This document shows positions 38,640 through 52,464 of a stretch of 64,000 bases of DNA, piece after piece. The translations under genes were made by a program, and so were the position numbers. The notes beneath the pieces were generated by a model. It saw only the letters and a list, made by a program, of their open reading frames with translations. It did not search any database and was not told where the DNA came from. Each line of letters begins with the position of its first letter. The stretch's first letter is position 1. Source of the stretch: Trichuris trichiura (Eukaryota > Nematoda > Enoplea > Trichinellida > Trichuridae); NCBI GenBank assembly GCA_037903355.1, contig JBAJFE010000038.1:1674001-1738000 (forward strand), given 5' to 3'.

Positions 38640-40440
38640 CAGGTAAATTTCCTGCTAAGTAAGACGGATGGGGCTTTGTTGACGATATATTTCGCCCGTC
38701 AGTTGTATGAACTTGGTGCCAACTGGCCAATTGAAGACTTTGGTGCACGAAATCAATATGCCAATTTGCCCAGCACGTGAGCGTTTGAGCTGAGTATAGG
38801 GAGAATGTCAGTAGTTCTTGCAGGCAATCCGATTCATGTGACATCTGGTTCAGTAATGTAAAATGTTTGGCCATGCATGCTGCGCCCCAGAAGAGTACTT
38901 CATAAGAAAATGTGGAAATGTCAAAAGGTATCAGCATCCACTTTTTCATTATTGTTCTTGCGATACTTGTCAACGATGGATGAAAATCTTCAAATGTTGA
39001 GGGCAAGTCGGTCACTTTAGGTTAGGCTGTATGTGTTGTTCTTTCCGATATGTGCTTATTTCTCCATCCAGTTCGCTGCGTTTCTGATCGTCCGGGTCTT
39101 ATGGCAAAGGCGGCCGCCACTGATCGCCGCTGTCCTCTTTGACTTGCCCAGTATCCGTGCCACGGTAGTCGCGATACTCGTGCAAAAGCATCATGAGTGG
39201 GATTTGACAATCCCTTTCTCCTTGGCCATCTCTAGAAATTCAATTGTCTACAAATGTTGGACATCAAGGAGTAATGCTCCAATAGGACGCGCGCTCATTC
39301 TTGCTAATGGCAATTTACTAGTTCATCTGATTTTCCATTTAACTATGCCTAACGTGCGTGGTTGGCATTGCATGGAAGTTGGTCTCGCGATTACAATCAA
39401 TTGTCACTTGCATGATTTCATCTATGGGAAATTGCAGGCTACTTCGTACTCTCTAGCAAGCGATAAGCATATTTTGGGAATGCAACGCAGGAATCTATTT
39501 GCCTTTCGTAGAAGAGAGCCATTCATCTTCGTTGCCTACCTTGATGTGTTTGTAATTCGTCAGTCTTCATGCAATCGCCTTTGCAACGCCCTTCAAGCGT
39601 ACGCAACTGGTCATAATTGCCTGCGCTTACGATGAACTCCTTTGAAATACAACCAAAGGTTTCATGATCAGTTTTCGCGCCTCTAAAGGGTAGTACAATG
39701 TAATCAAAGCAAGAGGGAGAGATCAGTAGTCATTCTGTCGCATCTGTCGCGTGGAAACGATCTTTGCAGGTTTCCTCACTGCTCTGGGCATCCTGATTGA
39801 CTGAATGACAGCTACTCACAAGCGAGAGCAATTCAAATTCATCCTGAGACGAATCAGTAGTACTTCTCTGTGGCTGTTCACTCAAAAGCACTAGAGAAGA
39901 ATCAAGTGTCTTTAATATACCTCAATCGATCCTCTCAATGACCAACCAACCTGCAGTAATGTATCAAACTGTATAATCATTGAAAGATGCTTTTAATGTG
40001 TCCATTGTCAATGACCAGGCAACCTATTGGTCGCTCTCTTTGCTAAATCTTAATTGGCTCAAAGATATTTGTACCTTTGAATTGGTGTATTGACATTTTC
40101 CCGTCAGGCGCACCTCTGCGAACATGTGAGCTTCCTTATTTTTCCCTGACGATGCAGTGCAGTGATTAATCTGCTTTCGTTAAAGACCTTTTACAAAGGA
40201 CGGAGTGATTCCTTAAGCGAGCGTCCGTCGGAAACGGGAGCAAAATAACCTGTCACATGGCTACCTCCTTGGTCCTTTGGGAGGTCCTTTCTGTTGGAAG
40301 AGTTGTCTGGAAAGTGGCACATCGCTTTTTTCCCACTAATGTAAGACTTTGTTAGAGCGACAGCTTTTCTTGTCAACTTGACTTGTTGGCTTTTTGCACT
40401 TTCCAACACGCTTAGCTGCGGAAACTACTTTCCAGCGGTC
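38640..40440 (-). CDS. Candidate multi-exon gene, unrecognised
   Basis: Several minus-strand open segments have protein-like composition and adjoin good splice signals. About 40440-40250 contains SAKSQQVKLTRKAVALTKSY. About 39620-39536 contains NYDQLRTLEGRCKGDCMKTD, between a cgcag acceptor and a gtaggc donor. About 39015-38640 contains the partly hydrophobic stretch MLIPFDISTFSYEVLFWGAA. I could not chain them in phase and do not recognise a family. A long plus-strand frame (39033-39635) overlaps and is probably its shadow. The call means only that this interval is more gene-like than its surroundings. Confidence 0.25.
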
Positions 40441-41684
40441 ACGTGTCGACATGCATATATTGCGTCAATGATTCTAGTGATCTTCCTTTACAAAGTGTAA
40501 TCTCAGCGGACGTAATCGGCTGATGGACTGCCGAAGCTAGGCGTTTCACTGATGTCTTTTCGTTAGGCTCCGACTTGCCAGAGATATGCTTGATTGCTTC
40601 TTTTGGGTATGGATCGACGAAGGCGTTTTAAGTAACGCGTTTCGCACATCTGTGGAATGACACTGTGCTAAGTAATGCAACTGCTTCGTGATCACGCGAT
40701 CCAAAGGGGAGATGCATTCAAAGAAAGCGAATCATCTTAATCGATGACAAGCATAATTAACAAGGTTGTAACAGAAACAATGCTGCTTTTTTCATCGGCG
40801 AGCCATTTTTCGCTTACGTGGTACTTCCTGCCAGGTGAAGGAAAGGGGGAGCATGAAATCATGGGTTACTGTCGGCTTAAACGAAACAGGCATCTGCTTT
40901 GAGTTTTCGGTAAAACTCTTATTGAATTCTAGCATTTCCCTGTTTGTCACTATCGTTTTAAATCACCGATGCTCAAAAAACGTTTGCAAACTATGTGCCT
41001 TTAAAAATTTGATTCTCTTTGGCTATCCACAGCCGCCAACAATAACAATAAGCTTCTTGCTCAACAGACGCTTTGAAAATGCATCAACTATTGTTCCCTT
41101 CCGACTTGACAGCGACAGTTGCAGTAAGTTCGTTTTCGTGACCAGTGAAAGTGCAGCCACGGCTTTGATGACTATCTTATTCTTATATTTTCCTTTACTT
41201 GGATCTTCTAAAGAAGGAAATAAGAAGAAACATTTCAGGAGAGTACCCCACGGCAAAGTTAACATTCATATTTCGCAAGTGTTCAAGCCATCTTAATGCT
41301 TTTTTGACTCCTTTTAAAAATTGCCATCCATTGAGAAACCTACATGTCCCATGCTGAACTAAACTACTTGAACTGAGGTTAAAACAGAAAGGACATCGTG
41401 TCACAGAGCGCTGCGTTCTTTGCGAAAAACCACCAACGCAAGCAATTCATTCTCATGCGAAATGAAACGTATTATACCGTTTCCTCACCTAATGACCGTT
41501 TTCTTTTTAAAGTTCGTGGTGTGCAGCTAAACCTGACCATCTCAATGGAAGTACAACTTAATGGATGGAAATTTTTCCTTGGAGTGGAAGAAAAATTAAT
41601 TAATAAAATGACTTTGAATGATAATAAAAAAGTTAAAGGCGGCATAAGAACATTAAAGACATTTTGCCGCAACTTACGTTTTTT

Positions 41685-41905
41685 CATGGTTGATCTTCGC
41701 TTCACGGCTTTGGCCTGTTTGATGCATCTGTAAGTAAACTTCAAAATGCCCTACCAACGAGTGGATGAGCAAATTGTTAGTACCGTACAGTACGGTATCA
41801 ATCGTTCTGTATTATTCTATAACAATTTGCTCATCCATTCGCTGGTAGGGCTTTACTTACAGATACATCAAACAGGCCAAACCCGTGAATCAAAGATCCA
41901 CCATG
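41685..41905. mobile_element. Palindromic PLE-related hairpin
   Basis: The left arm begins tcatggttgatcttcgc near 41690 and the right arm ends with the complement near 41902, both about 95 bp with mismatches. The arm stretch ctaccaacgagtggatgagc matches the 7.9 kb element, so it is the same lineage. The centre is a near-perfect small palindrome (gtaccgtacagtacggta). The short right tail (gaagcaccc) resembles the family tail. The target duplication was not resolved. Overlapping open frames are artefacts. Confidence 0.6.
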
Positions 41906-42333
41906 AAGCACCCAAAGCCTGCCTTATAAACTTAAGGTTATCTAAAATTAGTCTTCTTTTTGCTCAGGCTCTGGAACAGGGCAAACAGTTTCGTATTAAC
42001 CTTGGTTAACAGAAATGTTCCCAGCCTGGTTATCATTAATTGGTTCAGTTTTTGTCGTCCTTTAATAGCCCACACTATAGTAGGTGCATTAAAAAAACGA
42101 ATAAGCGGAAGTGATTAAAAGCTAACTTTTCGTATGATCGTTATTTAGCATTGATATACTCTCTTTCCTTTGGAAGTAACAAATTCTGATGCGATTTAGT
42201 ATGTTACATGTTTTGCATAAATTCGTTTTAAAAAAGTTTGTCCTGCTGTCCAAGTGCACAGTGGCATAAAGGCGCTGCAATGGCAAGACTTTTTTTAAAT
42301 CTAAACCAAGGTTGGGCAATTTTTGCCAAAGGG

Positions 42334-42640
42334 TTAACGCATGAAATGTTCAAGGATAGTTATTGCACCAGTCATCATAGCTACATTCTGCTCTCTCCAT
42401 CGAAGTTGCTTTTCATGCTGGAAATGAATTGTGTGCTCGGACTTGTGTAAAATTTCTTGATTAGCTTTTCCACCTTCGTTACCTTGTGAAATGGTCATTT
42501 CCCGTTTGATTAACCGAAGTGACGTTCTTTCCGCTTGGCCAATATGATACGTTCCCACAGTAAGACTCGTCTTAATTTCGCGCCAAAGATTCTTTTCGGA
42601 GTAGCAATCACTTGGGATGTTGTATTTTGAAACATCTGTT
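42334..42640 (-). CDS. Candidate coding segment, unrecognised
   Basis: One minus-strand frame is open for about 100 codons from near 42640 to the stop at 42334. It contains CYSEKNLWREIKTSLTVG and YHIGQAERTSLRLIKREM. The composition is hydrophilic and helix-forming. A possible intron (donor ggtaacg near 42482, acceptor ttccag near 42418) would shift the frame, so I keep it as a single open stretch. I recognise no domain and no flanking exons. Chance remains possible. Confidence 0.25.
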
Positions 42641-45600
42641 CAGAAACAGCTTATGAATTAGGATAAATGCGATGACTTTCATCCAGTCGATTAACCGTTT
42701 TCCTAGATTGATTTAGCTGTTTCAAACTGCTCTTGGATACCTTGGTACGTCTTAGTCACAAAAATTCGAATAAACTATGAACGATGACTTTTGGTTGGTT
42801 AAAACCAAAAGCTGTTCTGTGTGACTATTCTTATCAGTTGGCTTACTTGCTTCGCTGATTGCTGATTTCGTTAAAAGCAGTCTCTCTGACATTTATCATG
42901 TCCCATTTTGGCGCCAGTAAAGTTCTAGTATAAAATGTTTATCTTAGAGAGATCGATTCATCGCAGTCATTGCCAAAGGGCCGTAGCGTCATCTGCTCCT
43001 ATTATTAATTGTAAACAGGTGTTAATGTTCATGGGCATGTCACCTTCCCATGTTTATTAATAATTGAGTCTTTCAATAATAATGTCTGCTTGTCAGCAAT
43101 TGAAACGTGCATACTTCTTTTTCTCCATGCGAGATGTTCGAATAATTATCCTGTTTTGTTGCTAGCTTGCCTTCGAGCAAGGAAGGCTAATTGAGTTGAA
43201 GCCATAAAATCTCAAAACTATAGAACTTTGTTGGAAGTGCGGATTTTTTGCTCGTCTTTTTATAACGGTTTATCGACTAGCAATTCGTTGTTTACGTTGC
43301 GTGTGTAACGGAATGGAAGCCCACGAGGTGAGCCAACTCTCTGCAAGTAAGTCTTAAATTTTAACCTCGTTTCTTAATTACTTTCCACGCACTGGCACGT
43401 AAGGTACACATTTAAATTGCGTCCTGTCGGTGCGCAATGAAGAGCCTACTTCAGAATGCGCATGAATGGCATTCCTCCTTGAAGCTAGGCGGACTTCTAT
43501 TTTGATCACGCAGAGAAGTTGTTAGTTCCGCAAGTAGCAATTTGCGGCTTGCGGCTTCTTGAAATTGCAAAGCACTGTTGGCCGCTTAATTGATTTGGGG
43601 ATTAGAGCTCTTCCTCTCACTGCCCGCAGTAATGGCTGTTTGGAATTTGTTCCTTGAAACGCAACTATCTCCCTTTGGTCGACATTTCTCTGGCGACGCG
43701 GTTTTTAACTTTTGTCCAGTGCACGACTCGGCTTGACTGGCGTCCAATTTAAAAATATTTGTGCACTTACTTTCAAGGAAGATAAGTTGCCTGCATGCCA
43801 TTGCCAAATGGAGATTGGTTCCGGGCCGCTTCTTAAGCTGTCGTTGAACTATCGTCTGATCACCTTTGAATCGAGAAGTTTGCCAGCTGCGCTTTGATCC
43901 ATTGCGTCATTAATAATTTCGCTCATAGTCGGCTGAAGCTAAGTAAAAAGAAGGTTTCATCCTTATTGACGAATCTCTTCTACTCCTCCGCTTCTTTCAT
44001 CCTATCTTACAAAACAGCCGCGCTACTCGCAGACATAATGATATATCTTATGACAAGCTTCCGTGAGCGCATATTGCCTCCCTTTTGAATGCAGTATTGA
44101 TACTGTTGGTTGCACATAAAGAATTTTCTGGCGGTTCGTTAGTCCTTTGGAAACAATTGTTCAGAAGAAAATTAGCCTCCAGACGTGCTGTTGTATTGAG
44201 GAAGGAGAAGAGTGAAGTAATCTGATTCAATGATCTTCTCTCCAAAAAGTGCAAAGCATTGGAAGGTCTACGGTATTAAAATAACACATTGAAGCCAGCT
44301 GCAGTTAAGATGGCAGCTAGAAAAGATTTTTGATAGCTTGGCTCTCAGTCCCTGTATGTATAACTATCAAAAGTTTTCTTTAAGATATCTTTGGCTAACC
44401 CTTTACGGCAGCAACCTGTTGGTTCATTAATCTGTGTTCGACGATAGACCATTTCTTAATTCTCAGTGTTGCGCAACGGAACAGCTCATGAAATTATCTG
44501 CACGCAGGGCTACTATTACCTGCCAGGTGTTTCAAAACTCACCCCGACTTGTTCGTTTCTCCATAATTACCAGCAAAGCTTGGACAAGCACTTTTCACTT
44601 TTTGACCTTATGCCTGTGACAAGAAGAAAGTTACACGCAAATAAGATCTTGTCTTTTAAGTCCTTTGCAGAAAATCTCCGAAAATGACGAATTGTATGGT
44701 ACAACATCTCTCACTCGTCAGCCGCTGAGTTCAAACAATGGCAAACAACTAGTGCATCATGACTTGTTGAACATAGAGAAACAGCTGAAGTAAAAAAAGT
44801 AGCATGCACTTGTTAAGAAAAGTAACAATGAGTCACAGAAATGCATGGGCGACGAGATTAATAAGGAATGATGCTATTATCAATATCCTAATAATAGAAA
44901 GGAGAAAATAAGGCACCTTACCGCAACAGACTTTGTAGCTTGTTTCGACCTGTAGTATTAGGGTTGTAAAAGTCGTGTTTCAATTACAGGGGCAAAGGCG
45001 TTTAGTAAAGGGCACTTCATGCAGTAGAAATTGACAGTTTCCGATAGAGCCAACAAGGTAACTCAGTCACAAGTTCTCAGTGACTAATGAGCCTACGGGA
45101 TATTTCCTTTATATGCTAGACGAGCGTCCACGCCAGATGGAAAGCAGCGAAAAGTGTAATGGTCACGTAAGGAAATGGTAGATGTGGCTGTAGACTTTGT
45201 GTCCCTCGAATTAGAGCTGATGACATGAACAGTCGCAATGAAAAAAGCAACGCAGGAATGGGAATGCCGCAGCGAATGTTGAAGGCAGCTGCTTTGCGAT
45301 TTTTGCCATAACTACTGACCTGACTGTATTGAACAAATTTTTCTGCGAAACTACAAGTCAGCGAGCCACACGTAAAGGTAACAGACAACGCATGTCGATT
45401 GATTGCTGACTGATGTGGAGGGGAAGATAATAAAAACGAAAAATTGCTGCTTTCCAGGAGTAGAACTAATTTTGCATAACGCAGGCATCACGCTGAAAAA
45501 GAATAACATAAAAGCAACGGCGAAAGCTCAAAATTGCCAAGAAAGATATACTTACGAAAGTGCACGGCGTTGCCAGAAAGAGCGGGATCCATTGACAAAC

Positions 45601-48600
45601 GGAACTCGTGAAATCGAAAGGGTGCATACGAATGAGCAAGAAAGGAACCATGAAAGGAAGAAAAAAGGGGAGAAAGATGTCGGATTTCCCAAATGGGTGC
45701 GACAAAAAAGAATTAAAAGTTTCGCCTGGAATATGATCAAATTATTTTCTGGAGTCTCACTATGGCAAAATAAGACGAATGCACGTGCACTTCTAAGAAA
45801 AACTACAGAAAGGACTGAGCAAGTAACTTACAGAATATCGCCGCAGCCATTTTGTCCCCTCTCCTTGTTCATAACGTATTGGTCGCATTACTCAGCGTTT
45901 ATCACTTCGTGACCACCTAAGCCAATCTGGAAGTAGCAATGAATAATGTTGCTGGTGAACGTGCCTTAGCTAGGTTTGTTACTATTTTTCTGCCTCTACA
46001 CATGGAAGCATAGAGGTGTACAATCTCCGTTCTAATAACGTGTCCCGATCAATTTTCCTAGCCATATTACATTCACTCTAATGAGCCGTGTTTAAATAGA
46101 GATGCACTTTTATCCCAGCATTCCCAATCTGCCGTCCTGGTCAGATCTTTCACACCGAAGGCGTTTCAACATCTCACTAATGGATTTGCAGTTCCATTAG
46201 AAGTTAATTTGTAATGAAGCTGGGCGTTGAATAATTTCGTCTGTTTGTCCTTTTCAGTAGGCATTGAGCGCTCTTAAACTTTCAAACAGCTCTCGCATGT
46301 ATACGAGTATGCCGAGTCACTTGCGATCAACCCAACGTAACCTCGCAGGCGGAAAAGGCGCCTTACTGGCGTAAAATGCAACAAGCGTGCCGCGCAGATT
46401 GCTCAGAAAATGTTTATCGCGGGTTCATTTTGCGATGAGCAGCTGCGTCGGCGCACTCTTCCAAGAGGCACATGAGCATGTATAATGTAACCTTTTGATT
46501 GCAGGCAATCGCAGAAAGAGTTAAGTCTAGTCTAACACAAGTCAGCTATGCAAACAGAGAAACAGGTGGACTTTCGCACGAGTAGTTTCTTTTTCGTGTG
46601 AAATATTTCATTTCACATTAGAATTTTTGCTATGCTGATGCTATGATATAGGCAAACGCAAGCGCGCGATGCACAAAAGCGCATAAACCCATATAGGTAT
46701 TCACAAACATTTTAAGCCTAAAAATTTGAAAAGTGAACTTTAGAAAACTATCTCTCTAGCAGAAATGTTTCATTATTTCTTCTTCATTAATACAGCATTG
46801 CTCGATCAGTCATCAAGAGTAAACTAATGCATCTTTTTCCAAGTTACGCAACACTAAACGAATTCCATGAACAGCGAAACTTATTTGCTCTGCAACAGCC
46901 AGTTTTCATGCCAGGCCAAGCTGCATAACTCCCTGCGCGCAAGTCAGTTCACAGGATGCGCCGTTCTGTTGCTTAATTTGCTCGTAACATTTTATCGACA
47001 TTTAAAATGAATTCCGTTGGCGCAATGCTCAGTCACTTAATGAAGTCTTTCTGCCTAAAACGTCTCCTGAGCGAGTTAGCAATTTGTTGAAATATACTTG
47101 ACTGGAACAATACGCAAATTGTCAACTGATTAAGCTCCAGACCCTTCAAGGTTTATTGCAACGTTATCGTCTGCTCAAGTTAGCTTTGAAGAGAAAATCA
47201 ACAGAAATATTCTTTATAGAGAAATTAAAAGCATTCACATTTCTATGGGCTAGAATAAATGGAACTTCGCTCGAAAAGAAGTTGATGAAAAAGAACGAAA
47301 GCGCGCTATTGACAAATGTTCCAATCGGTTTCCACGTTTGTTCACCTTTTTCCTGCGACGAAAGGATGCAAATTCGCTTTATGCAAGTTTCAAGCATTGT
47401 TAACAAGTGTTCATTACATTTACTGCTGATTTTGTTTCAATTTTTGTAACGTCGATGAATAATCAACTTTCCCTCCGAAATGTCGAAAGGTTAAAGCAAT
47501 GAACTTCTCTTGAGTTGTCATTATTAAGCACTGTAAGTTCTGCTGATTGATTACTGCGCTTAACGTAACTACAATGGCATTTTGGCACTGCTTGAGCACT
47601 CTCTTTCTCAGCCATGTAAGCCATTTATTTTCCTCAAGGACTGTGCCGGACGCGTGGTAACGTGTTCGTACAATTCGTTTGAAATTTTTCCAATTTTTTA
47701 TTCCTTTAGGTTAAATAAGATACCAATTTTCTTGAAGGCAATATCTTTTGAATAGTCCAAAAAGGTGCATCATTGCGAATGATGGCAGCAATTCCTGAGC
47801 TATGTATGGAAATATCGATATCTGTACTGCTCCGTAAATTCTTATCATTTTAGCTCGTTTTATTTTGTGGTTTTCATGTAGAATGGCTGTTCAAATTCAT
47901 AGTTTTACATTGCAACATGAACAGCAATGTGGACGTCACTGGATGCTATTGCATTTTCAAAGGATTATCGCTAATTTAATATTAGTATGCAAAGACCCTC
48001 CAGTGAGTCAGGAAACATACATTAATGATCCTTTTAATAGGTCTTTCCAAAGCTTCTTAACTTCAGAAAGCGTCTTTTCATTGCTGCTAGCGGTAGTTTA
48101 CACAAGTTTCAGCCTACTCGTTATATCCAGTTCGCCATGTTCATTCCAGTGACTCACGTTTATGATGGAACATGCACTGTCATAAAGCTTCTGCGTTTTA
48201 CGCTTAACAGGAAATAGCCATTTTTATCAGTGCAGATGGTAGTACTACATGAAAACACAAAATGCATAATCCAATTAGCCTTTGTTTCAGTTAGTCAATC
48301 GTTCTGAATGCAACTGTACGTCAAGAGTTCATTTGTATTTGGCATTTTATTCTGCGACATTTGAACAGCGTTAGAGTTAACTCATCTGAGAAATTGATGT
48401 TGACAACTGTCATAGTTAATGTGAAACCCAAACGACAGCTGAAAAAGTTCAGTTGACCATTTATTGTCAAAAAAATCAATGCTAAGTCAAGTTGCAAAAT
48501 TGTTTTTGAGGACTTCAGGTTCCACCATTCTTTCCTTCAGTTTTTTCTCAGAAGTAGAAGTTAACTAGTTCAAAGCTGATTATGAAATGGTTCATTTTTT

Positions 48601-49255
48601 CTTGATTCACAGTTGAAATAAGGTGCTTTACAACTGAAATAAGCAACCCGGACGTAGCTTCTATCTCCCCATAAATACCCTGCAAGCTGTTGGGTTAAAG
48701 CGGAAAGATGCTATTACCATAATAGCATTTTATTCGTTGTACGCTATGAGGCCAACCGCGTTGGGGAGGTCTACCTAACATTCTTACGATAACAGTTCTC
48801 AGCTTCCTTATTGAAGAAAAGAGAAGCCACAGTTTATGTTTCAGGTATGAAAGCTTAATTTCATTCCTGAAGCATCAATAGTAGTGTAATTCACTGACTA
48901 CATACGAAATAAGAAGCTAGTGTGCAGCTATCATTCGCCTGGTGCGCGCGCCTAATAGCTGAAGTGAACCTGTTTCACTTCCTGAAAATCTGACAGTAAT
49001 AATTTTTCCCGTTGAACTGTATCCAAATGAATTATGTTTTACAAATTAATTTCGTTTCTTAAAATTATTTTGCATTTCTTCATTACTTTTGTTTTTATGC
49101 TCACTACTGCATCTTATACTTCAGACGCAACTTATGAACAGTCATTATCCATACCCATAATTACCCATAATAATCAAGGCTTTTCTACTGAGCTTAAGGC
49201 TCACTTCTACAACATATACTTTAGCTCTTGGCTATACTATCGACAGCTTGCATCC
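42641..49255. other. Long unassigned stretch
   Basis: No supported gene. The longest frame (45403-45912, plus, 169 codons) is Lys/Arg-rich and featureless, with competing minus-strand frames. A minus-strand frame at 45116-45388 has a hydrophobic C-terminal half, but no splice support or motif. No PLE hairpin, mariner or hAT end was recognised here. Confidence 0.4.
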
Positions 49256-49470
49256 GTAAGTTGACCACCTAATAGACTGGTCAACTTACAGATAGCAAAC
49301 TAGCATTGCGTTCATACACCACGTCACGGGTTAAAGCGGTCAACTTCCCACTTACGGTGGTCAACGTATAGGAGTTGTCCTGGCGCTTATTAAAGTGCAG
49401 ACCAACTAGCTGGTCAAAATTCGGTTAACTTAGGGAGGTGGTCAGCATATAGAGGTGGTCAACTTTGTTG
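49256..49470. repeat. Cluster of degenerate GGTCAACTT motifs
   Basis: A perfect 12 bp inverted repeat (gtaagttgacca at 49256-49267, tggtcaacttac at 49278-49289) is followed by further copies of (gg)tggtcaac(tt) at about 49339, 49358, 49411 (tggtcaaaa), 49437 (ggtggtcagc) and 49455. Spacing is irregular. It looks like a decayed minisatellite or terminal-repeat array of an unidentified element. Confidence 0.5.
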
Positions 49471-52464
49471 GTTACACTGTGCTTCATGTCCAACAAAAAG
49501 CTGATTGCTCAGAAGCGCCAAAATGCTGACACGTAATATCAAGTTGACAAGCTCTTTTCCCGGTTTATTCATTTTTCGACTACATCGCTAGTACTTGCTT
49601 TCAGAATTTTTCCACTGACATTTTAAATTCGTATTGTAAATTCCCTGACTGTCAAAAAGTAATACGCTTCTCCGAATTAATCACAAAGTCGGCAGCTTGA
49701 TCTTTGCATTTCTATTACAGGTATGAGGAATGCTCGTTGTCGTCGGCGTTGCGAGAAAATTTGAACGTTTGCATGCATTCGCAGTTAAATTTTCTCCAGT
49801 ATTATCGAAAGGAGAGATGTCCCAGAAGAAAGACTGCGTTTCTTCCTAGCGAACTAATGCGAATAGTTTTGCTAATGTTGCGACTGAATTAGGAAGAATC
49901 TAACTCGCCCACCTAAGCAATATGCTAGAATTTCGTTTCTTGCAATCGATAATAGGAAACATGAAGGAGTAGTTGGGCCAAACATGATAAACCAGATCAT
50001 TCTAAATACAGATTAAGTACTGCATACTGCTAACGTAAGGCGTTCTTCTAACGAAACAGCTTCTAGCTTCATAATGATGCATGGTCATGAAAAGAGTAAA
50101 CGTTTTTGTCATGGCCGTTAAAAAACACACGTTGTTCAACAGAGCTTCTGGACAGTTAAGGAAATGCTGGAGAATAAAATCACACGGTGATGATAGTACC
50201 ATGACTGTCTATCGTGCCGGATAAGAGAAAATTAGTCAGCCCGTTCCAGTGCCAGTCAAATGCACGAACTGCAAAAATATTCGGCGTGGGAATAAGTTGT
50301 TCTATCATCCTTAATTCAAGTTCAAGCGTGCAAAGAATCAAATTGTTGCGCAAGCCAATATGATTCAGTTGGTTCAGAGCGCGCCTCTAATGTAGCAAAA
50401 AACAACTTGGGGAAGCAAAACGGCACTAAGTTATATAAAGCAAAAAACATGCAGCGTGGAGTTGAGAGAAAAGACTTATTATTAGATTCAGGTTAATACC
50501 ATCAATATTTGCTTCTCAGTGCTGCTAGCCTGTGTGAAACAATGCACGAAAAGCCATTGGAATGACTGAATGACAAAAGGACGAAAATATTAATAAAACC
50601 GCTTAAACAGCCGGTCAGTTGTTAATAAAGCCACGAAAGAATGACAGAACGATCGTGTGTGCAAATTTCATTTCTTTGTTATGCAATATGCTGCATGGAT
50701 TTCTTTCGTGTGGATACAGGAGAAAGCACAGATTCCGCGAACTTCGCTCACTTCTGTTACTGCGAACATGCTCTGCCCACTCGCAGAGCAAACATGACGT
50801 AGTTCACTTATAAAGCTTGCTCTGCTATTCACATATGGCATTTGCTATTGCTGACAGCTGCGTTGGTGCTTCGAATATGTCGTTAGGACCCCTTAGCTTA
50901 ACGTCTGTACATACCATTTTGGTTTTAACTTGGCAGATGCCAAACTTGCTTAGTCTTCTTTGTTTCAGACTTGAAAAGTGCTGAGCCAGGGTAATTGCAT
51001 ACAAATTGCAGTCGACTTTCAATTTTCCAGTGCACTTTCGAAGCTTTTTGCCTTCTAAAAAAGGTGCTTTGAGTGGAATGTATTTGTCAAATTGACAGTC
51101 AGGAGGACTGAGTCATCAAATTGAGCAAACGCTGCTTTGCAAGTCGCTCAAGGAGAATGAAAAAATGTGCGGCAGTAAAGGCTGTCAATTGCTGTAAAAA
51201 AAGTTAAAAGCAACTTTATTCTCACGGCTAAAGATATTAGAAAAAAATTTAAACAGATTTCCATGTTCAGGTATAGCAGCGTTTTTTTCCATAGGCTTGT
51301 ATAGATTCATTAAACAAACGTTTTTCCCAGCTAAGTTCGTTTAGCAGTCTAAGCAAAAGTAATATATAAACATTCTTTTAAGGAAACAGCATGATTTTTA
51401 CCATTAATAATCAGTTCATTCACAGCTATACAAAAACTTCAGCGAACTTGTAGCTGAAGATTTTGTTACCAAAAACAGAGTCGAACGGACAAGATTACAC
51501 ATGGTGCTGGCATGATGAAGTCGTTTCATAGAAAATAGACCGAGTGAGTTTCATGAAATCTTATCTTCTGCATATACAAACAATCGTCGCAAGCGGTATC
51601 GCATTTTTACGTAAATTTCAGATAGTGACACTATTGCTGTAGGTAGAACTGATTTATTCAGCGTTGCTTAACACAAACATGTCAAACTAGCGGCCCGCAC
51701 AAAGGCTGCTGTACAAAATCACTGAATCCTATTAAATTAATGTTCGTTTAGAACAGTTGTGATTTTTGCATAATGATCTGCTGTTGTTGCATGCAGGTCT
51801 ATCCTGCCGTTTAAAATTGCATTCTTTCGCTAAATTACTGTATTACTTCGCGTTCATAAAAATGTCAAATCATATGTACGCATATCGTTTCCAAGCTTAA
51901 GAAATAAAAATAACTTGCAATAATTTCTTTTAAATGGCTTCAGTTAGTTGTCGGTGCGGTCCTCGTGGCAACATGACTATGACTCGTACGGCCCTCAGGG
52001 AAACCTCAGTTTCGCATGCATGGCTTAGAATGTCGTATGAGGTCCAACGTTTCTCAAGTGAGTAGTAACCTGTGCAGCTGATGTTTATAAGGTCTGGTTC
52101 ATAAAACACTTTGTGCAAAATGCCAGGTCTAATTTTTGAAATCTAGTGCGGTAAAAGCCAGCCAATACCAGAAACGATTTGCGGTGCCGCTATGACATAT
52201 ATTACAGGCAAAATTTTTAACTTAAAAAAAACATGCTCAAAGATGCTTCTGTTATTATTACATTTGAGAGAGTTCATGGCATGAATTTATATTTATTTCA
52301 TTAAATTCATTTCTACAAAAAGAACTACCAAACTACATCAATAAAGCTAATCAGACTAATTATTACTAAAATAATACATTGGAAGACACATAATCAAATT
52401 GCCGACTTTGCTGTCACTCGCATGAGTAAGCGAACGTGTTTGTTCAAGCCATTTTAATTTGAAT
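49471..52464. other. Intergenic, nothing recognised
   Basis: Short frames only, no recognisable repeats or exons. Confidence 0.45.

Noticed and set aside
39033..39635. A 200-codon hydrophobic plus-strand frame
   Set aside because: No start context, motif or splice partners; minus-strand segments overlapping it have better splice signals.
45403..45912. A 169-codon plus-strand frame
   Set aside because: Basic, low-information composition without domains; nearby frames on the opposite strand are of similar length, as expected by chance.
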